NCBI GenBank assembly: GCA_905182985.1
Contig: CAJJDN010000315.1
Location: forward strand, 1 to 12,201
Reading direction: 5' to 3'
Source: Paramecium sonneborni
Lineage: Eukaryota > Ciliophora > Oligohymenophorea > Peniculida > Parameciidae
DNA: 12,201 nt
Shown here: positions 9,587 to 12,201 of the stretch, piece after piece
Layout: each line of letters starts with the position of its first letter
Position numbering within the stretch: position 1 is the first letter of the stretch
Program-made: the position numbers and the translations under genes
Notes under the pieces: model-generated
Seen by the model: the letters and a program-made list of their open reading frames with translations, nothing else
Database searches by the model: none
Told to the model about the DNA's origin: nothing

Positions 9587-9975
9587 CCATTCCAATTGAT
9601 TCCCCATTTAGCAATCTTCTGATGCTTCTTTCCATATTTTCCAACCCATTCAAGATAATTGATTTATTCTAAATTATCGAAAACATCAGGCTCCAAAAAT
9701 GTAAACTTTTTTACTCTAAATTTTATTTAAATATACAACCTGACTGTTGATCCATTAAAAATGTAAATGATCTCTTATTTATTATTAATAAATTCTATTT
9801 AGTATTTTTTTTTTAACCATTGGTGAGCATAAGAGTCAAAAAACAGGCATTCTTAATTTTGAAATTAAATTGGCTATCTCTTAGGACTATTGCTACTCAC
9901 CTATTCTTCATCTCTTATTATAATCTGATGTTACCCTATAAATTACTTGATATAGGTTATTGATTTGATAAACAT
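7741..9975 (-). CDS. MORN-like tandem-repeat protein of Paramecium, nine introns, one frame-shifted unit
   Basis: Read on the minus strand from ATG 9975 to TGA 7743-7741, about 650 residues. The N-terminal part (about 170 residues) runs through DNLEQINYLEWVGKYGKK and WGINWNGQNLQKVGGYYSES. About nine units of roughly 60 residues follow, with the core GGGSYD..G.K.GRWVEL....QVTYNGEY..KG.K.GRWDI. G-x-Y/G-E-Y and G-x-W spacing is like MORN (membrane occupation and recognition nexus) repeats; the family is abundant in Paramecium and its role is unknown. No signal peptide or membrane span is seen, so it is probably cytosolic or membrane-associated. Introns: 9472-9499, 9367-9387, 9153-9189, 8935-8969, 8746-8775, 8537-8571, 8342-8368, 8140-8171, 7931-7965 (21-37 nt, all GTA...TAG). 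Unit 7 (about 8340-8175) needs one extra base. The start is uncertain: an ATG at 10054 opens a plausible leader that ends at TGA 9983-9981. Family call is confident, the 5' end is not. Confidence 0.85.
8174..8341 (-). other. Degenerate, frame-shifted repeat unit 7
   Basis: The unit starts SGCVIYDESGNQIYKSEK and then meets TGA (AAG TGA, near 8290). The frame resumes as SDSIIFVGQFKNRMKIDRWD two bases out of register. Inserting one base in the GAAAAG run restores exactly 17 residues between the SG and the SIIFVG motif, the same spacing as other units. A 23-nt GTGATC...TTAG intron (8268-8290) would also restore frame, but it has a poor 5' border and shortens the unit. The usual GxW motif is replaced by YKS, so this unit is under weaker constraint. 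Confidence 0.6.
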
Positions 9976-10054
9976 ATACTCATTTCTATTATTTTTATTA
10001 ATAGTAAAAATTTGCCATTTGATAATTCTTATTGTGATAAAGATCTTTTTTCAT
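9976..10054 (-). other. Ambiguous 5' region of the minus-strand repeat gene
   Basis: ATG at 10054-10052 opens MKKDLYHNKNYQMANFYYQQ, with several TAA/TAG Gln codons. It stops at TGA (AAA TGA GTA) at 9983-9981. The frame used by the main gene is open from just inside this leader but has no ATG before 9975. Skipping the T of AAATGAG would join the leader to EYMFIKSI. Alternatively, a GTAACATC...AATAG intron (about 34 nt, ending about 9901) would keep the leader frame downstream but leaves the TGA. The real start is undecided. Confidence 0.35.
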
Positions 10055-10153
10055 GAGAAGACACTAATATTCAAATTTTTATACTTCCTATCTTATCTTT
10101 TATATGTAAATCAATATACCTTTTGAGAATAAATAGAAAATAAATTCAGGGAA

Positions 10154-10630
10154 ATGAATCAAATTTTCTTAATAGGAAAATAAAGGAAAAATTTTAATAA
10201 ATCTTTAAGGGAAAAAAGATTTAATTAAAGTTACTAAATAATTAAATATTATCATAATAATTCATCAGATCATACTTGTATTATTTGATGGTTATCATTG
10301 AATGTATCATAGAATTAGTTAACAACCAGTAGTGAGTATAAATTAATCTCATAAGAAAATAATAAAAGATGGAACACAATCGAAAAAAAAGATATCAGTT
10401 TAAAGGTTTGGATTTAGTTAATGCTTCATAATAGATTAAATGTTCACATTTTAACCTAAAACTTTACTATAAGGCAAGTCTATGAATATAGTACAACAAG
10501 TTTATAATACAGAGAAATGGAATAAGAGGTAAGCTTTAAGTCAGAAGATGGTTGTTCATTGTTATTTCTTAAAAATTTCAAAAAAAAATAAATTCTACTG
10601 AATAAGAATGGATTATTGTAATTATTCTGA
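10154..10630 (+). pseudogene. Coding-like region with one in-frame TGA, family unrecognised
   Basis: One + strand frame runs from ATG 10154 (MNQIFLIGKQRKNFNKSLRE) to TGA 10286-10288. It continues in the same frame from 10289 to TGA 10628-10630. The second part, about 113 codons, looks strongly coding: RWNTIEKKDISLKVWIQLML, then VHILTQNFTIRQVYEYSTTS and YREMEQEVSFKSEDGCSLLF. It has Trp, Asp, Glu and Gly in ordinary proportions, unlike random AT-rich DNA. No intron that removes the TGA and keeps frame was found. Other frames here also contain ATG-started ORFs (10302-10601 and 10369 onward), but they look less protein-like. It may be a 5'-damaged gene fragment or a real short gene with an unseen 5' exon. 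No homologue is recognised. Confidence 0.4.
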
Positions 10631-12201
10631 ATATATTTACTAAATTGCTTGAGGAAATATATCTATTAGTTATTTAAACAGTTTTATTAATTTTACTAAG
10701 TTGATCTTCTTTTATTTAATAAGTTGCTTGAATGAATTTTTATAATTATTCCATCTAAATTTTATTAATAAAATCATTGACTTATATCAGAATATAATTC
10801 ATTTTATATATTTATTCTATTTATCATAGTTACTTTTTTGAATATTAAAATTTAATATATTTTAAACATCTTTTAATTCTAGAAAATTATTCAATTGATT
10901 TTAAAATAAACGATTAAAGTACGTAATTTGATTATCAAATCCTATTCATAAATAATTAAGACTTCATATTTTAAACATATTGTGGTAAGTTTTATCATTA
11001 TTTCAGTAAATTTTAAATTATTCATATTTCATAACATAATAACTGTGAATCTTGATTTTAGTATTCAATTACATTATCTTATTATTGTATTATAATTAAT
11101 TTAACAATATATCAAATTGAAATCAAAAACAAAACAAAATTATTATTTTTTGTCAAATTTTTAATTGAGTCTAAACTTTTTTAGGTTTAGGCTCTGGTAT
11201 ATTTATTAGTTTCAATGATTTCAAAGATTTAAATTTTAAGAATAAGATTTTGCTTAAATTTAAGATTATTGTCAACAAAGACAGAATATTAAATTTTAAT
11301 TACATAATTCTCCTTCAAATTCAAGTTTAGCTTTTTCTAGAGTGTTATGGATTAATAATTATATACTTACAGAAATAATCATTCATCCTTACAAATATAA
11401 GTTAATTAAAGTATCATTTTAATTGCATTGAGGGAAGTATCAATTTTATTTGATTTAAATCTTATTATTAGAAAATATTATGATTTTATTTTATTATATT
11501 ATTTATCTCTTAATATTAAATAGCTTTTGTATTATTTATCAAATAAGTTCAAAAAATACTTTTTAATTCTGATAATCCAATAAAATCTGTAAGATGATGC
11601 CTTTGTGGTAGATGAAATTAAAATGAATACTTAATTTATCTAGAAGTTATTCAAACACTACACCGAAAAAAAATGTTCAGATTTCCAACTTTTATGATAA
11701 ATTGGATTTTCAAGCATATGCTATCCAAAATAATTATGAAAGCTTGCTTTTTTATGGGAATCCAAAAAAAGAAAAAAATAATTGTAGTTAGATAGAATTT
11801 TTGGTGATCAAATTTTTAATAGAAAATTATACATTTAAATATCTATTTTTTTTTATCCCAAAATGGTGATACTTAAATCAGTTAATAAGGAAGAATAACA
11901 AATAAATCTTTAAGGAAATTATCCTTATTTACTAATTAGGTTTTTACTTTTGTTTTTATATAGATTAGACTTGTTAGAATACTTTTTAAAATTAACAACA
12001 TAAAGATGTAAATAAGTTCAAGAATTATAAAAGCTGCTGCTTAAACAATTAGTTTATGATTTTGAAAGAGGTATAATGTTTGTAGGAAATTTATTTTAAA
12101 TTATTTAAGTGACATCATTTCATTTATATATTAAGATTAAGTTTGAATAAAATTTATATTAAATAAATTAAGTTTAAAATGATAGAAATTCAGCTTATTT
12201 T
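10631..12201. other. AT-rich region with no supportable gene
   Basis: The longest feature is a + strand frame without TGA from 11056 to 11697 (213 codons, ATG at 11347). Most of its product is I/L/F/Y/N/K-rich and looks random. Only the end (about 11590-11697, LQDDAFVVDEIKMNTQFIQK onward) has coding flavour. Given one stop codon and very low GC, such a length is expected by chance somewhere in 12 kb. No RNA gene, repeat or mobile element is recognised in the remainder. Confidence 0.4.

Noticed and set aside
11056..11697. 213-codon TGA-free + strand frame
   Set aside because: Long open frames are common when TGA is the only stop and GC is very low; the translation mostly looks random and lacks motifs.
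1..12201. CRISPR array, tRNA/rRNA genes, bacterial-type operons
   Set aside because: No regularly spaced short repeats, cloverleaf-like sequences or rRNA segments were noticed, and the genetic code and introns show a ciliate nuclear genome.

Overview
The window reads as ciliate DNA, most likely from Paramecium. It is very AT-rich (by eye roughly three quarters A+T). Long reading frames appear only if TAA and TAG are read as glutamine and TGA is the sole stop. The recognisable introns are tiny (21-37 nt, GTA...TAG or CAG). Both clear genes belong to families that are strongly expanded in Paramecium. A standard-code gene finder would see almost nothing here. The species cannot be fixed from the sequence.

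Layout. 1-1436: AT-rich DNA with no gene I can support. 1437-5336 (+): a large surface-type membrane protein with a signal peptide, an N-terminal region of about 350 residues, six cysteine-rich CGD...CDDGN...DGC repeats, and a C-terminal multi-pass membrane region. It needs one 23-nt intron and one frame correction near 4094. 5337-7740: non-coding for known genes, but it contains an exact 1099-bp duplication (5202-6300 = 6302-7400) around a single N at 6301. This is almost certainly an unmerged contig overlap, and it duplicates the 3' end of the first gene. 7741 to about 9975 or 10054 (-): a repeat protein of the Paramecium MORN-like family, with about nine units of roughly 60 residues (GGGSYD..G.K.G.W.EL...QV.YNGEY..K.GRWDI). 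Every unit boundary from the second unit on carries its own small phase-2 intron at the same place. One unit is frame-shifted and the 5' end is ambiguous. 10154-10630 (+): a coding-like stretch interrupted by one TGA, probably a gene remnant or an incompletely understood gene. The rest, to 12201, is AT-rich with only weak open frames.

The two clear genes converge on the 5337-7740 interval. Removing the suspected artefact leaves about 1.3 kb between them. No operon, RNA gene, CRISPR array or transposase was recognised. Three frame problems in two otherwise well-kept genes, together with the N and the duplication, suggest draft-quality sequence, although gene decay is possible. No functional link between the genes can be shown from the sequence.
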